Part shown: piece by piece, positions 51,963-61,108 of the stretch
Numbering within the stretch: position 1 is the first letter of the stretch
How the letters are laid out: every line of letters starts with the position of its first letter
NCBI GenBank assembly: GCA_028045305.1
Contig: JAOFTV010000010.1
Location: 1-64,000, forward strand
DNA: 64,000 nt
From: Opitutales bacterium
Lineage (GTDB): Bacteria; Verrucomicrobiota; Verrucomicrobiia; Opitutales; Seribacteraceae
Direction: 5' to 3'
Made by a program: the position numbers and the translations under genes
The notes under the pieces: model-generated
The model's input: the letters and a program-made list of their open reading frames with translations, nothing else
Databases searched by the model: none
What the model was told of the DNA's origin: nothing

Positions 51963-52979
51963 TCAGTTTAGAGGGTTCCATTTTTCCAGGTATTCCAACT
52001 TTGCCTTGCCCGAGATGGAGTCGTAGCGAAGAGGAAGAAAGAGATAGCGTGACTTGTCAATATCCGCCCGGTCCGGTATCCACCACTGGTCACACAAAGC
52101 CAAAACCTGATCGGATTCCTCTATGTAGAGTAAATCTGTAACTTGTGATCCCCATGTTCGTTGTTCAGTGATGTGTCCTTGGGGTGTCCATTTACCAAGC
52201 GGCGAATCTGCAGTGGCACACACAGTTTCGGAACCGGCCCATCCATGTACACCTGAGGCAAGTGCAATGTATTTACCTTTGTACTTGGTCATCGCAGGTG
52301 CCTCATTACCACCACCAAAAACAATCGCTCCCTCACGATTACTATTGAGGTAATCATCAGTCAGGCTGTCTATGCGGATGGCGTATCTCCAGTTTCCTCC
52401 GGTTTCTGGCTTGTTGTGGTCGCAGTAAATTAAATATGCCTTTCCATCATCGTCCTGAAATACATTCATGTCTGAACCAAAACCCGTCGATGTACCCACT
52501 TCCCTTGCACCAAGGGGAGTGAATGGACCTTCTGGATGATCCGCGGTGGCGACCATTAAAAAAGATGCAGGCATCGCCACGAACCATCGATACCACATCA
52601 CATACTTTTTGGTCTTTTTATTATAGAGTATATGTGATCTTCCTGTGGCTCCCAGTTTACCAAATCCTTTTTCGGGGCGGGGTAGACATACTCCGCGGTA
52701 TTCCCAGTTTACCAAATCCATCGAGCGGTATACCTGCACACCATTCCATACCGGGCCCGCAGTCATGACGAACTTGCCTTGTGGATTATTTTTGTAACTG
52801 CTGCCATACCAGTAAAAATAATCGCCGAAGCGTGCCAGTTCTCCTTCGTGGGCGGATATTTTACGGCCCTCTGTATCGAACCAGTCGGATCCGTTTATGA
52901 TCAAGTCCGACTTTTCTTCGGCAAAGACGAATGACGCTGTAACCAGCAAACCGATGAATTGAATTAAAGGATTATTCAT
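51963..52979 (-). CDS. Exported glycoside hydrolase family 43-like protein
   Basis: A 338-residue protein with a signal peptide (residues 1-21). It is a five-bladed propeller with the GH43 pattern: AHEGELARFGDYFYWYGSSY, GVQVYRSMDLVNWEYRGVCL, NMFVDDDG-like NVFQDDDGKAYLIYCDHN, and NEAPAMTKYKGKYIALASG with a probable catalytic Glu. GH43 enzymes remove arabinose, xylose or galactose residues from polysaccharides. Its start overlaps the GntR gene stop by 4 bases. Substrate class is inferred. Confidence 0.82.
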   Translation of the reverse strand: MNNPLIQFIGLLVTASFVFAEEKSDLIINGSDWFDTEGRKISAHEGELARFGDYFYWYGSSYKNNPQGKFVMTAGPVWNGVQVYRSMDLVNWEYRGVCLPRPEKGFGKLGATGRSHILYNKKTKKYVMWYRWFVAMPASFLMVATADHPEGPFTPLGAREVGTSTGFGSDMNVFQDDDGKAYLIYCDHNKPETGGNWRYAIRIDSLTDDYLNSNREGAIVFGGGNEAPAMTKYKGKYIALASGVHGWAGSETVCATADSPLGKWTPQGHITEQRTWGSQVTDLLYIEESDQVLALCDQWWIPDRADIDKSRYLFLPLRYDSISGKAKLEYLEKWNPLN

Positions 52980-53854
52980 CCCTTGTTTTTAATTCCTTTG
53001 AGGTTCTTGAGCACTGGGTGGTTGCTATGGAGGTGATGGGAAAGTCGCTTCTTTGCCAAGGACCAGTTTTGGGCAAGCAAGGCATCAATAATTTCATGAT
53101 GCTGGGAAACTGCTTCAGCGGCTGCTTTCTCGTTCTCCCCTTCCCAATTAAATAGAATGGTAAAATACCGACCGTGCCGGTTGAAAAAATCGTTAATATA
53201 TGGATTGGCTGCCAGATCGATAAGATAAGCGTGTATTGAATTATCAATTTTTGCCTGATCTTTTTTCCCTTTAGCCAACTGGTTATTTTCTTTTATCTGC
53301 CGAAGTTTCATTTGGGACTCCTGGGAACATAATTTGGCCTTAGCCAAATCCAGGGCCTTTAATTCCATTACTTCTCGGACTTCAATAAATGCATCCATAT
53401 CTTCCTGACGGAATGGTTTTACCCGCCATCCTCGTCTTGGCACATGTTCGAGGAGGCCCTCCCCGGCGAGGCGTTGCAAGATTTGACGCAGGGTCGATCG
53501 GGTCAGGCCATGCTTGCTGGCTGTGGCTTCTTCCCGAACAAAACACTCTTCCCCACCAAGACTGATTTCCACCAGTTCTTTGGTAATATTTTCGACTGGT
53601 TTCTTTTCAGATTCCTGTTTGGTCAGGAAGTTTGATTTCTTTGTGCGTTTATTGGGAGGAATCGCTTCCAGTCGGCCGTTGCTTTTTTTGCGGATCAATC
53701 CGACCCCGATTAATTCCCCAATTGCTTCCCTTACAGGGGTGTAACTTACCCCATAATGTTCACTCAACCCCTGAACAGTAAGTGGGATTTGCAGATCCTC
53801 ACTTCTTTCCAGGCGCGAGCCTATTTCGTTTTTGATACGGGTGACTAAACTCAT
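52976..53854 (-). CDS. GntR/FadR-type regulator with two winged-helix domains
   Basis: A 292-residue regulator. The first GntR winged helix is at residues about 20-68 (LTVQGLSEHYGVSYTPVREA). A second is at about 90-146 (VREEATASKHGLTRSTLRQI, EGLLEHVPRRGWRVKPF). The FCD-type effector domain follows (AFIEVREVMELKALDLAKAK, VSQHHEIIDALLAQNWSLAK, HHLHSNHP). Normal FadR-family proteins have one winged helix and are about 230 residues. A GTCAAC-centred inverted repeat 43 bases upstream is a likely operator. As the first gene of the catabolic run, it probably controls it. Confidence 0.85.
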   Translation of the reverse strand: MSLVTRIKNEIGSRLERSEDLQIPLTVQGLSEHYGVSYTPVREAIGELIGVGLIRKKSNGRLEAIPPNKRTKKSNFLTKQESEKKPVENITKELVEISLGGEECFVREEATASKHGLTRSTLRQILQRLAGEGLLEHVPRRGWRVKPFRQEDMDAFIEVREVMELKALDLAKAKLCSQESQMKLRQIKENNQLAKGKKDQAKIDNSIHAYLIDLAANPYINDFFNRHGRYFTILFNWEGENEKAAAEAVSQHHEIIDALLAQNWSLAKKRLSHHLHSNHPVLKNLKGIKNKG

Positions 53855-53896
53855 TTGCCCTTCATCTTTATACCAAAAAAGGAGAGTGCAAATTTA

Positions 53897-53910
53897 TTTT
53901 GTCAACAAAA
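53897..53910. promoter_or_regulatory. Candidate GntR-family operator TTTTGTCAACAAAA
   Basis: A 6-bp inverted repeat (TTTTGT/ACAAAA) with a 2-base centre matches the GT...AC core typical of FadR/GntR operators. It lies 43 bases upstream of the regulator start, flanked by two GCAAATTTxATT-like direct repeats (53,888-53,898 and 53,911-53,921). Autoregulation is inferred. Confidence 0.5.
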
Positions 53911-53958
53911 GCAAATTTTATTTACAGGGTAATTTAGATAAAACTTAACTGATTGAAA

Positions 53959-54726
53959 TTACAGACCATATTTTTTGAGTATCGGGAGGAGGGCATTACC
54001 CCAGGTTGCATAGCCTTGTTGGGTTAAATGTAATCCGTCCCGTAAATATAGATTTTTCGAGATCTGTCCGGACTGGTTTAGAAAGACATCGTTTATATCC
54101 TCATGAAAAATTTGGCGGTCATCTGCGAACTTGGGTAGCTTTTTATTTAATGCTTTCACGCGCCCGTACTCGGCGGGGTCTTTCCTCGGGAAAACAGAAA
54201 AGAGAATGATCTTGGAATCAGGTAACCTTTTTTGGATCTCCTTAATCACTTCCTGGATCCCCAGGACAATATCAGCGGTTTCATCTGGTTGATGATTTTT
54301 TCTCTCATTATGCAAATGATTGGTGCCAATCATCATAGTAACCACTCTCGGCGATACATTTTCCAAAGCTCCGTTTTGGATGCGCCAAAGAACATTCTGG
54401 GTACGGTCGCCGGCAAAGCCTAGGTTGAGCACCCTGATATTTTGGAAGATTTTTTTAAAGTCTTTTTGGGCATCCCAACTATGGGTGATGGAATCACCAA
54501 TCATTACCAAGTCGAAGTCCCCCGATTTCGCTTCCTCCAACTTCTGGTTATGCCTGGAAGGCATGAACTTTTTCAGCTTCGATGGAACCGGGGTTATAGT
54601 TGATAATTTTTGCTCTGTAGGGGGTTCCTTTTTTCGGTCCTGACCTGGGTGAACTGAATTTTGCCCATACAGGTTAAATCCAGTGCTTACTATGAGAAGT
54701 GTAGTTAAAATTTTCATTCCGTTCAT
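53959..54726 (-). CDS. Exported SGNH/GDSL-family hydrolase
   Basis: A 255-residue protein with a signal peptide (about residues 4-22). SGNH blocks are all present: block I VMIGDSITHSW (Ser nucleophile), block II GFAGDRTQNVLWR, block III TMMIGTNHLHNE, and block V DGLHLTQQGY with Asp and His. The layout fits the PAF-acetylhydrolase-like esterases found in glycan-degrading clusters, where they remove acetyl groups. It ends 104 bases upstream of the GntR gene and could be transcribed separately. A second ATG is three codons in. Confidence 0.85.
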   Translation of the reverse strand: MNGMKILTTLLIVSTGFNLYGQNSVHPGQDRKKEPPTEQKLSTITPVPSKLKKFMPSRHNQKLEEAKSGDFDLVMIGDSITHSWDAQKDFKKIFQNIRVLNLGFAGDRTQNVLWRIQNGALENVSPRVVTMMIGTNHLHNERKNHQPDETADIVLGIQEVIKEIQKRLPDSKIILFSVFPRKDPAEYGRVKALNKKLPKFADDRQIFHEDINDVFLNQSGQISKNLYLRDGLHLTQQGYATWGNALLPILKKYGL

Positions 54727-54754
54727 TTTGGAGAAAATTGTTAGAGGTATTGGT

Positions 54755-57511
54755 TTACTTGACTCTTAGGACTCCCTGCATCGCCATCCAGTGTCCAGGG
54801 AATGTACAGATGTATGGGTAATCACCCGCCTGCTTGGGTGCGGTGAAATGTAAAGAATGCTGCTTTTCCGGGTCGATTACCGGGATAAAGTGCAAAACCT
54901 CCGGTAGGTCGGGCACATAACTCTTTTCACCCGCTTTGGGATCGTTGAGCATTTTAAAGGATGCATTCCCCACAGTTTGTACAGTACCAGGCTTTACAAT
55001 GACTAGGTTATGAGGCATCGCATCCACATTCACCATTTTTAGAACAAGGGCTTCGCCTGCCTTGGCTTCGATCAAGGTTTTGTCGTACTTCAATCCACTG
55101 ATGGTTTTTACCACAATCTCTCGTGCTCCTTCGGTAATCTTACCAGACCAATCTGCCAGTTTTTTGGGCTTGGTATTTTCCGTGCGTAACTGCCCGATAT
55201 CTCCTTTTGAAGAAAGGGGTACCGCCAGACCCTTCGCCGAGTAGGGAGGGTGGGGATACATAGGCGAAGCAAATAAATCCGAGGCAAAATCAACTCCATC
55301 CGTATCCTTTAATTTCATCCGTAGGTATAATTGCATCACCGGCTTTAAATCGGGTATTTCCACGAAGATTGATTTTTTATTTTCCAGTAATTGTACCGAT
55401 CGGACTGCCACTGGGTCATGCCCTAGGCTATCAGGATAATTTACGGAAAATTCCGGTGACCCGTAGCGTTTGCCGTATTCATAATTCCATTGCTGGGCGA
55501 AGAAATTGGAGGAGTCCTGTAAGTGCTTTGCATCCAATTCAACGGCGAAATCAATTCTCATACCATTGGCGTGAGCCTTGAATCCTATTGGTTTTCGTAC
55601 TTTGCCTCCGGTGTAACGAACCCGTTGGAAACATCCATCCTTGGTGGAATAATCTCCCCAGCCATCGAGCCCCACTGTGTAGAGCTGTCCGTCTTTGGGG
55701 TGAAAAGCTCCGCGCATAATACCCGATAAAAATTCTCCCTCCAAGGGAACCACTGCTCCCTGTGGTCTTGTTCCCGTACCATCGCGCAGGATCAGGTAGT
55801 GTGAGTTGGCTCCATAGCTCAGGCCAATGTGAGAACCTTGAAAAGGACCCCACTTGTCACTAGTGATCTCGACCATTCCCCCCGTTGAATTATCGACCCC
55901 GCGTGGGACATAGCACAGGGGGGCTGCAATTTTTGTCTTCTCGGCAGAGCTTCCGTAGTGCTCTGCCTTGTTCACCTCGATGATTGCCGAAGCGGGTGTC
56001 CAGGTGCCTTCCTGGGGAGCCACCCAAAAATAATCCTTAGAACCACCGATCCCCATACAGTTGCGTACCCCGTAGGCATACTTTTCTGTTTTCCGGTTTG
56101 TGCCCGTACGGAAGAGATCGATCAATTGTACAAAATGAAACGCCCCGTCCCCGGTGCGGTGCAGACCAAAGGTATGGGTATGACTACGATTGAAACCGCC
56201 AAAATCATTGGCGTAATTTTCGTAATAATCCACCTCTTCATCTCCGTTGGTATCGTGCAGGACGGAGATCTGGCAACGATCGAGCACAAAGATGCCTTCC
56301 TCATCCACATGAATTCCAATCGGTTGGTTAAAACCAGTGGCGTACCTCTGCCAGGTTACCTTACTTAGATCTTGATCAATTCCCTTAACCAGCCAGATGT
56401 CACCCGGGAGGGAGGCGACCAGGGCATCGCCGTTGGGTAGAAACGCCATACTGGTCAACTGCATGACAGTCTTGTAGGGGTTGTCATAAGGCATATGAAA
56501 AGTATCAATCACATAGTTTTCATCTTTCTTCGATTGCCCAAGGGAGCCCGGGGATGGAAGTACTTCCCTCCATCTCTTTTCTATCTTCCTTTCAGAAGAA
56601 AGATGAGCCAGTGCATCCCTTTCTCCGGATGGGTTTTCTATTTTGGCTATTCGGAGAATGACGGTCGCATTTGCCTGGGTTGGAGTGAGGGTAAGAGTGC
56701 CATTCTGCCAACTTGTGGTTACTCCATCTGCCTGTACGGTGGTCAACCTGTACGGTTCTTCAATTGGGCAGGGGAGTGAGACTTCGCCCTTTGTTCCTTG
56801 CAGATCTATCCTACGGTAAAATGTGTCCTTATTTGCCCATGGTTCATCGGTGATTCTGGTTTCTCCTATTCGGTACTCAAAAACCACCCGCTTCCCGTAG
56901 CGACGAAGACCCAGGTACTCGCCGCCTTCCGGCATCTTGGGCCGCTCGGCTTGAAACCAGACTTTCCCGTCAATGGTGGCCCCACGGGAGGATCCCCAGC
57001 GGAACGGGCCAAACTTGACCCACCCATTCTGCCACACCGCCCGGTAGCTTAGGCTCTGTGGATCAAAGCAGGCGGAGAGGAGGTGACCCTCGCCTAATTT
57101 CACACACACTCCCTTTTCAATATTCAACCCCTTGGGCCCCTTGACCACATGAGCAAAGTGCTCGCCGGTATCCCCATCGTTCCACCTGCCATCATTATGC
57201 CCATTTTGGTTATGCTTTCCCCAGTGCCCGTGCAGTCCGGCATCCAGTCCCGGATAAGCAGGAATGACCTTTGGGATCAGATTAGGTTTTTCCATATAAT
57301 AGTCCGCCTGTCTTTGGTAAAAGTCATACACTCTTGACTCGTTCGCCGTATCATTCGCAAGTTGGTAGCCTTTCCGTCCTATGGCCGGGTCTGCATAGGG
57401 GTGCTTTGTGGGGTCAGCAAGGTTTAATCCTTGGCCTAGCAAACAAGGAAGAGTGGCCCACAATAGGGCAGTGCAGTAAAAAATAGTTGCTCGTGATTGA
57501 GATAAATACAT
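54755..57511 (-). CDS. Large exported protein: DUF6797 region, beta-propeller and C-terminal cupredoxin
   Basis: The ATG at 57511 gives 918 residues with a signal peptide (MYLSQSRATIFYCTALLWAT). A GTG six codons upstream is less likely. Residues about 90-300 resemble DUF6797 (HLLSACFDPQSLSYRAVWQN, EYLGLRRYGKRVVFEYRIG). About 330-760 form a sorbosone-dehydrogenase-like propeller (FLPNGDALVASLPGDIWLVK, VRNCMGIGGSKDYFWVAPQ). The last 125 residues are a cupredoxin with likely type 1 copper ligands His in AMPHNLVI and Cys, His and Met in ICTFPGHWMAM. The two proteins at 39,310 and 40,752 carry the same first two modules as separate chains with haem c instead of copper. A periplasmic sugar oxidase or dehydrogenase role is inferred. 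Confidence 0.82.
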   Translation of the reverse strand: MYLSQSRATIFYCTALLWATLPCLLGQGLNLADPTKHPYADPAIGRKGYQLANDTANESRVYDFYQRQADYYMEKPNLIPKVIPAYPGLDAGLHGHWGKHNQNGHNDGRWNDGDTGEHFAHVVKGPKGLNIEKGVCVKLGEGHLLSACFDPQSLSYRAVWQNGWVKFGPFRWGSSRGATIDGKVWFQAERPKMPEGGEYLGLRRYGKRVVFEYRIGETRITDEPWANKDTFYRRIDLQGTKGEVSLPCPIEEPYRLTTVQADGVTTSWQNGTLTLTPTQANATVILRIAKIENPSGERDALAHLSSERKIEKRWREVLPSPGSLGQSKKDENYVIDTFHMPYDNPYKTVMQLTSMAFLPNGDALVASLPGDIWLVKGIDQDLSKVTWQRYATGFNQPIGIHVDEEGIFVLDRCQISVLHDTNGDEEVDYYENYANDFGGFNRSHTHTFGLHRTGDGAFHFVQLIDLFRTGTNRKTEKYAYGVRNCMGIGGSKDYFWVAPQEGTWTPASAIIEVNKAEHYGSSAEKTKIAAPLCYVPRGVDNSTGGMVEITSDKWGPFQGSHIGLSYGANSHYLILRDGTGTRPQGAVVPLEGEFLSGIMRGAFHPKDGQLYTVGLDGWGDYSTKDGCFQRVRYTGGKVRKPIGFKAHANGMRIDFAVELDAKHLQDSSNFFAQQWNYEYGKRYGSPEFSVNYPDSLGHDPVAVRSVQLLENKKSIFVEIPDLKPVMQLYLRMKLKDTDGVDFASDLFASPMYPHPPYSAKGLAVPLSSKGDIGQLRTENTKPKKLADWSGKITEGAREIVVKTISGLKYDKTLIEAKAGEALVLKMVNVDAMPHNLVIVKPGTVQTVGNASFKMLNDPKAGEKSYVPDLPEVLHFIPVIDPEKQHSLHFTAPKQAGDYPYICTFPGHWMAMQGVLRVK

Positions 57512-57640
57512 GGGGAAACTTTTTGTCACTCCTTCACAAAGAAGGCAAACCTTGGTCAGTGAATTGTATAATTTATAAATTGTACTTTGATTGCCAAAAC
57601 CACTCTTTATTCAAATACTCAGCACTTCCTTCTTCTTTTT

Positions 57641-58756
57641 ATGCCCTCTACACAAGATCCTTTTCATGAAGCTCGTGGATCAAGCGGTGTTTTGATGACT
57701 GAGTTTAATGGGGAGAAAATCCCCTTTGTTCTTCGTCTGAAAGATCTTCGTAAAACGGTGAAAGATTGGGAGACTTTCAGTAGCGACCATCCCTTTAAGG
57801 TGGTTCCACATACTGAGGAAAAGATGCGCACTATGCGGCAGATTCCCATCGAGATGGACCCACCGGAGCACACCGATTTTAGAGCGATTGTCGAGCCGAT
57901 CTTTAGGCGTCCGCTCGACCCAGTGTATATATCTAACATGGAGGACCTAATCGGTTCGATGGTTTCCAGTGTATTGGGATCTGGCGAAATCGATGCTGTT
58001 CATAACTTCGCTTTACCTCTGCAGTGCCGGGTCCTAACCCGTCTACTCAATATGCCAGAGCAGGAAGCAAAGGTCTGGGAGGCTTGGGGACTACATGCCT
58101 TGAGCGAGGGAACTGGCTTGGAGGAATACACCGCCAAACAATTTGCCCGGGCCGAACGCGAGCCGGGGGAAGACTTTTTCAGTTTTCTTAATCAGGCGGA
58201 ATTTCGTGGGCGAAAATTAACTCACGAGGAAAAGCAGGGCATTGCCAATGTTACTTTTGCCGGCGGAAAAGACACGGTCATCAATGTCGTTAGCAGTATT
58301 GTGGTTTATATGAGCGAGCATCCGGAAGCCCTCGATTTTTTGAGGACTGATGAAAAACTGATCCTACCTGCCTGCGAGGAATTTGTACGCTATGTCAGCC
58401 CGCTAACTGCCATTACCCGAACCTGTCCGCATGCTGCAAAGGTGGCTGAGCAAGTAGTACCCGCGGGCTCCCGGGTGGGGCTGTGTTGGCCCTCTGCTAA
58501 TCGGGATGGGAGCGTGTTCAAAAACCCGGATCAGATCGTGCTCGACCGCTCACCCAACCCCCATATTGGATTTGGGTTTGGCCCACACAATTGTTTAGGT
58601 GCACCACATGCCCGTCTGGTGATTCGCACCTTGCTGAAGATGCTCTGCCAAAAGGTGCAAGCAATCGAACTTTACTCCTGCGTACCTCGAATCGAGAAAG
58701 AAACTTCTTACACCCGCCAAGTCGGCTACGACCAGGCGATGGTCCGCTTTAGCTGA
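57641..58756 (+). CDS. Cytochrome P450
   Basis: The ATG at 57641 gives 371 residues; an upstream ATG would add 18 non-family residues. Features: IEMDPPEHTDFRAIVEPIF (helix C region), I-helix AGGKDTVINV, ExxR in CEEFVRYVSP, and the haem loop FGFGPHNCLGAPHAR with Cys318 as thiolate ligand. It is soluble, as in class I bacterial P450s, but no ferredoxin or reductase gene is adjacent. It is transcribed against the neighbouring catabolic genes. P450s of the CYP236 kind demethylate methoxy sugars such as 6-O-methyl-galactose in marine polysaccharide degraders, which would fit the sulfatase context, but I cannot assign the subfamily. Confidence 0.88.
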   Translation: MPSTQDPFHEARGSSGVLMTEFNGEKIPFVLRLKDLRKTVKDWETFSSDHPFKVVPHTEEKMRTMRQIPIEMDPPEHTDFRAIVEPIFRRPLDPVYISNMEDLIGSMVSSVLGSGEIDAVHNFALPLQCRVLTRLLNMPEQEAKVWEAWGLHALSEGTGLEEYTAKQFARAEREPGEDFFSFLNQAEFRGRKLTHEEKQGIANVTFAGGKDTVINVVSSIVVYMSEHPEALDFLRTDEKLILPACEEFVRYVSPLTAITRTCPHAAKVAEQVVPAGSRVGLCWPSANRDGSVFKNPDQIVLDRSPNPHIGFGFGPHNCLGAPHARLVIRTLLKMLCQKVQAIELYSCVPRIEKETSYTRQVGYDQAMVRFS

Positions 58757-58768
58757 ATATGGAGTAAA

Positions 58769-58792
58769 GTCGTATTCCTAAAAGGGAACGAC
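58769..58792. terminator. Possible bidirectional terminator hairpin
   Basis: GTCGTATTCC (58,769-58,778) pairs with GGAACGAC (58,785-58,792) leaving a 2-base bulge and a short loop. It lies between the convergent P450 and ThuA genes. There is no U-run of note, so the call is weak. Confidence 0.3.
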
Positions 58793-58801
58793 CCAACGCA
58801 A

Positions 58802-59665
58802 TTATTTGGGGAATGCGATATTGAGCGTGGGGATGGATGGCACACCGTCTTTGGGTACCTCAACTCCTGCGGTCCATGCGATCGCATTTAAAATCAAGGT
58901 ACGCCAGTCATCTCTTGCCCATGTCTTGTGGTAATGTCCACCTGTGGTACCAAATCCACGCCCCTTACCGTTGGGGCGTTCATAGGCCCATCCAATATGT
59001 TGGATTTCTCCGGCTGCCATAGATTTACGAACATGTGGATTGTTGGAGTGTGGTCCGTCCGGGCGGTTCATGGTGGACTGAGGAGGATGTGCGGAGAGAA
59101 TGGGGGTTACACCCTTCATGTTTGGTTGAAAGCGCATATGGTAGTACCACTCATCATCCTGAACAAAGGGCTTCACTCCACTTGTTATTGGATGCTTGGG
59201 TAAGGATTTAAAATCGGCTTTCCAGTGAGGGTTTACGGACCAATGTTCCTCAAAGTATCCACCCATTGCCCGGAGCATCAAATCACCAGCTCTTCCCTTG
59301 GGCACTTCCACACCATAGTGCATGAATACAAACCCCACTCCTTCGTTGATCATCTTTTCAAATTGGTCGAGGTGCTTCATCACCAAGTGATGCTTCTTTC
59401 CTCCGTTACAGAACATAACCACAGAGTCCACTCCATCAAAGGCTTTGGGGTCAGTTGGCCAGCCTTTGTATTGGGCAGTTTCAAAACCCAGTTTACTTTC
59501 TTCCAGTGCGTTTGCCAAAATGTCATTCCCATCGACATGGTTATGTTTTTCGTTGTTTTTTCCGCCGTCAGCCAAGAAGACAATTTTTTTCGCTCCAAAA
59601 GCAAAGGACGAAAATACAGCAAGCGTGAGTGTAAGGATGAGTGATCGAGTATATGATAATTTCAT
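58802..59665 (-). CDS. Exported ThuA-like protein
   Basis: A 287-residue protein with a signal peptide (residues 1-23, ending SFAFGAKK) and the ThuA class-I glutamine-amidotransferase-like fold: IVFLADGGKNNEKHNHVDGN, DGVDSVVMFCNGGKKHHLVM, GFVFMHYGVEVPKGRAGDLM and GHYHKTWARDDWRTLILNAI. ThuA proteins take part in trehalose or other sugar turnover, often next to Gfo/Idh/MocA and sulfatase genes in PVC bacteria. Catalytic Cys is not obvious, so a non-amidotransferase role is likely. It has its own promoter region of about 170 bases with AT-rich tracts. Confidence 0.85.
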   Translation of the reverse strand: MKLSYTRSLILTLTLAVFSSFAFGAKKIVFLADGGKNNEKHNHVDGNDILANALEESKLGFETAQYKGWPTDPKAFDGVDSVVMFCNGGKKHHLVMKHLDQFEKMINEGVGFVFMHYGVEVPKGRAGDLMLRAMGGYFEEHWSVNPHWKADFKSLPKHPITSGVKPFVQDDEWYYHMRFQPNMKGVTPILSAHPPQSTMNRPDGPHSNNPHVRKSMAAGEIQHIGWAYERPNGKGRGFGTTGGHYHKTWARDDWRTLILNAIAWTAGVEVPKDGVPSIPTLNIAFPK

Positions 59666-59838
59666 GAATTTATATTTTTAAACAATTTTGAGTGATTATA
59701 TATTAAAACCTTATTTGTGGAGCATAAAAGAATAAGTTTTGGTAGAAATTTTTTGAGAGATGCAATACCTGGGCAACAATTTGCCAGTTAATAAAAAGTT
59801 TTTTTGAAGAACTTTTTTGGGAGTTAAATTTTACAAAC

Positions 59839-61108
59839 TTACTTAACGATCAGGCCAAGAGTTAGCTCCATCTCCTTGCGAATTTTGAGATGATCTATCG
59901 TCCTCTCTGGGCGACTTTCTGGTTCTCCCAGTTGGTTTACTTTAATGAGGTCTCCTTTATTGGTATAGGTCCATTCCTTGTTTCGGATCTGCCGGTTCTT
60001 TACATATTCGATATGAACCCATTCTTTGGGTGAGCCTTTTTTTTCCAAGTAGTTGGGGTAAAAAACTTGTTCCGTTCATCGATTGTTTAGGCTCGGGGGC
60101 TGTCGCAAGTTCAAGAAAGGTGGGCAGGAAATCAGCCAATTCAACCAGATCATTACACTGCGAGCCGGGCTCGATCTTCCCCGGCCAGCTTACGAGTAAG
60201 GGTACCCGGGATCCACGATCGGTCATAGTCATTTTACCTCCTTTGATCTTAGTTCGGTTATCTCCCCATACCGATGTGACTGGGCCATGCGTGCCATTGT
60301 CCGCACAAAAAATAAAGACTGTATTTTTGGCTATGCCAAGTTCATCAATCGTGTTCATTAATCTGCCCACATTCTTGTCCAGATACTCAACCATTTCCGG
60401 AAGGCATTCGGTGCCGTTTTTTTGCTGATCATCGGGGAGTACATTTGCTTTTGGACTAGCTGGAACACGAATGTATGGGGTGTGAACTAATAGGGTAGGG
60501 TAGTAGATGAGGAAAGGTTCGTCCTTCTTTCTTGTCATGAAATCGATGACGAAGTCCGCGAGTACATCCGGGCCAAACCGGTCGGTAATGGATTCCTCTT
60601 CAATCGATCCATTGATATTAAAATAGGGCTTATAAAAACGGGAGCGCTTTACTCCTTTCCGATCATACATTTGCCATAGGCAATATTCATCGAATCCGAA
60701 GGCGTTGGCTGTATTATTTCGTGCCAGCCAGGATAGGTTCCATTTACCGGCAATAGCAGTCGCGTAGCCCGCCTTTTTTAACTGATTGGCAAAGCTGTTA
60801 AAGTTTTCGGGATCCAGATAGTTTCTGTCCTCCCACTTTCCCAGAACATGTTGAATCCCATTATGAATGGGGTAGGTCCCAGTAAGTAGTTCCGCCCGCG
60901 AAGGGGAACAGGCAGGGTTAGCAAAGCAATGGGTGAACAACATTCCTTCTTTCGCGAGCCTGTCAAGATGAGGAGTCTTGATACCATGTCCACCGTAGGC
61001 GTTGAGAGCTTCGATGCCTAAATCATCGGCAAATACGAGTACAATGTTGGGTTTCTGCTTGGAGGGATCAGCCTTAATGCTCAGTTTTTTTTTAGGACTT
61101 CCTTCCAA
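59839..61108 (-). pseudogene. Sulfatase with no independent start and a frame break at an A8 run
   Basis: The frame opens inside the end of the upstream FAD oxidoreductase gene with only a TTG (61,108) and no signal peptide. It soon gives sulfatase motifs NIVLVFADDLGIEALNAYGG, formylglycine site CSPSRAELLTG, AGKWNLSW, FLIYYPTLLVHTPYI and FIFCADNGTHG. At the run of eight A (60,037-60,044) the frame shifts: it reads LLGKKRLTQ and stops at 59,957, whereas one A fewer gives LLGKKGSPKEWVHIEYVKNR and the normal C-terminus to 59,839. The intact enzyme would remove sulfate from a glycan. It may be expressed only as an extension of the oxidoreductase. Decay, slippage or assembly error are possible. 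Confidence 0.78.

Noticed and set aside
59666-59838. AT-rich gap with paired T/A tracts between the ThuA and sulfatase genes
   Set aside because: It probably holds the ThuA promoter, but no specific element or terminator with a proper stem could be defined.
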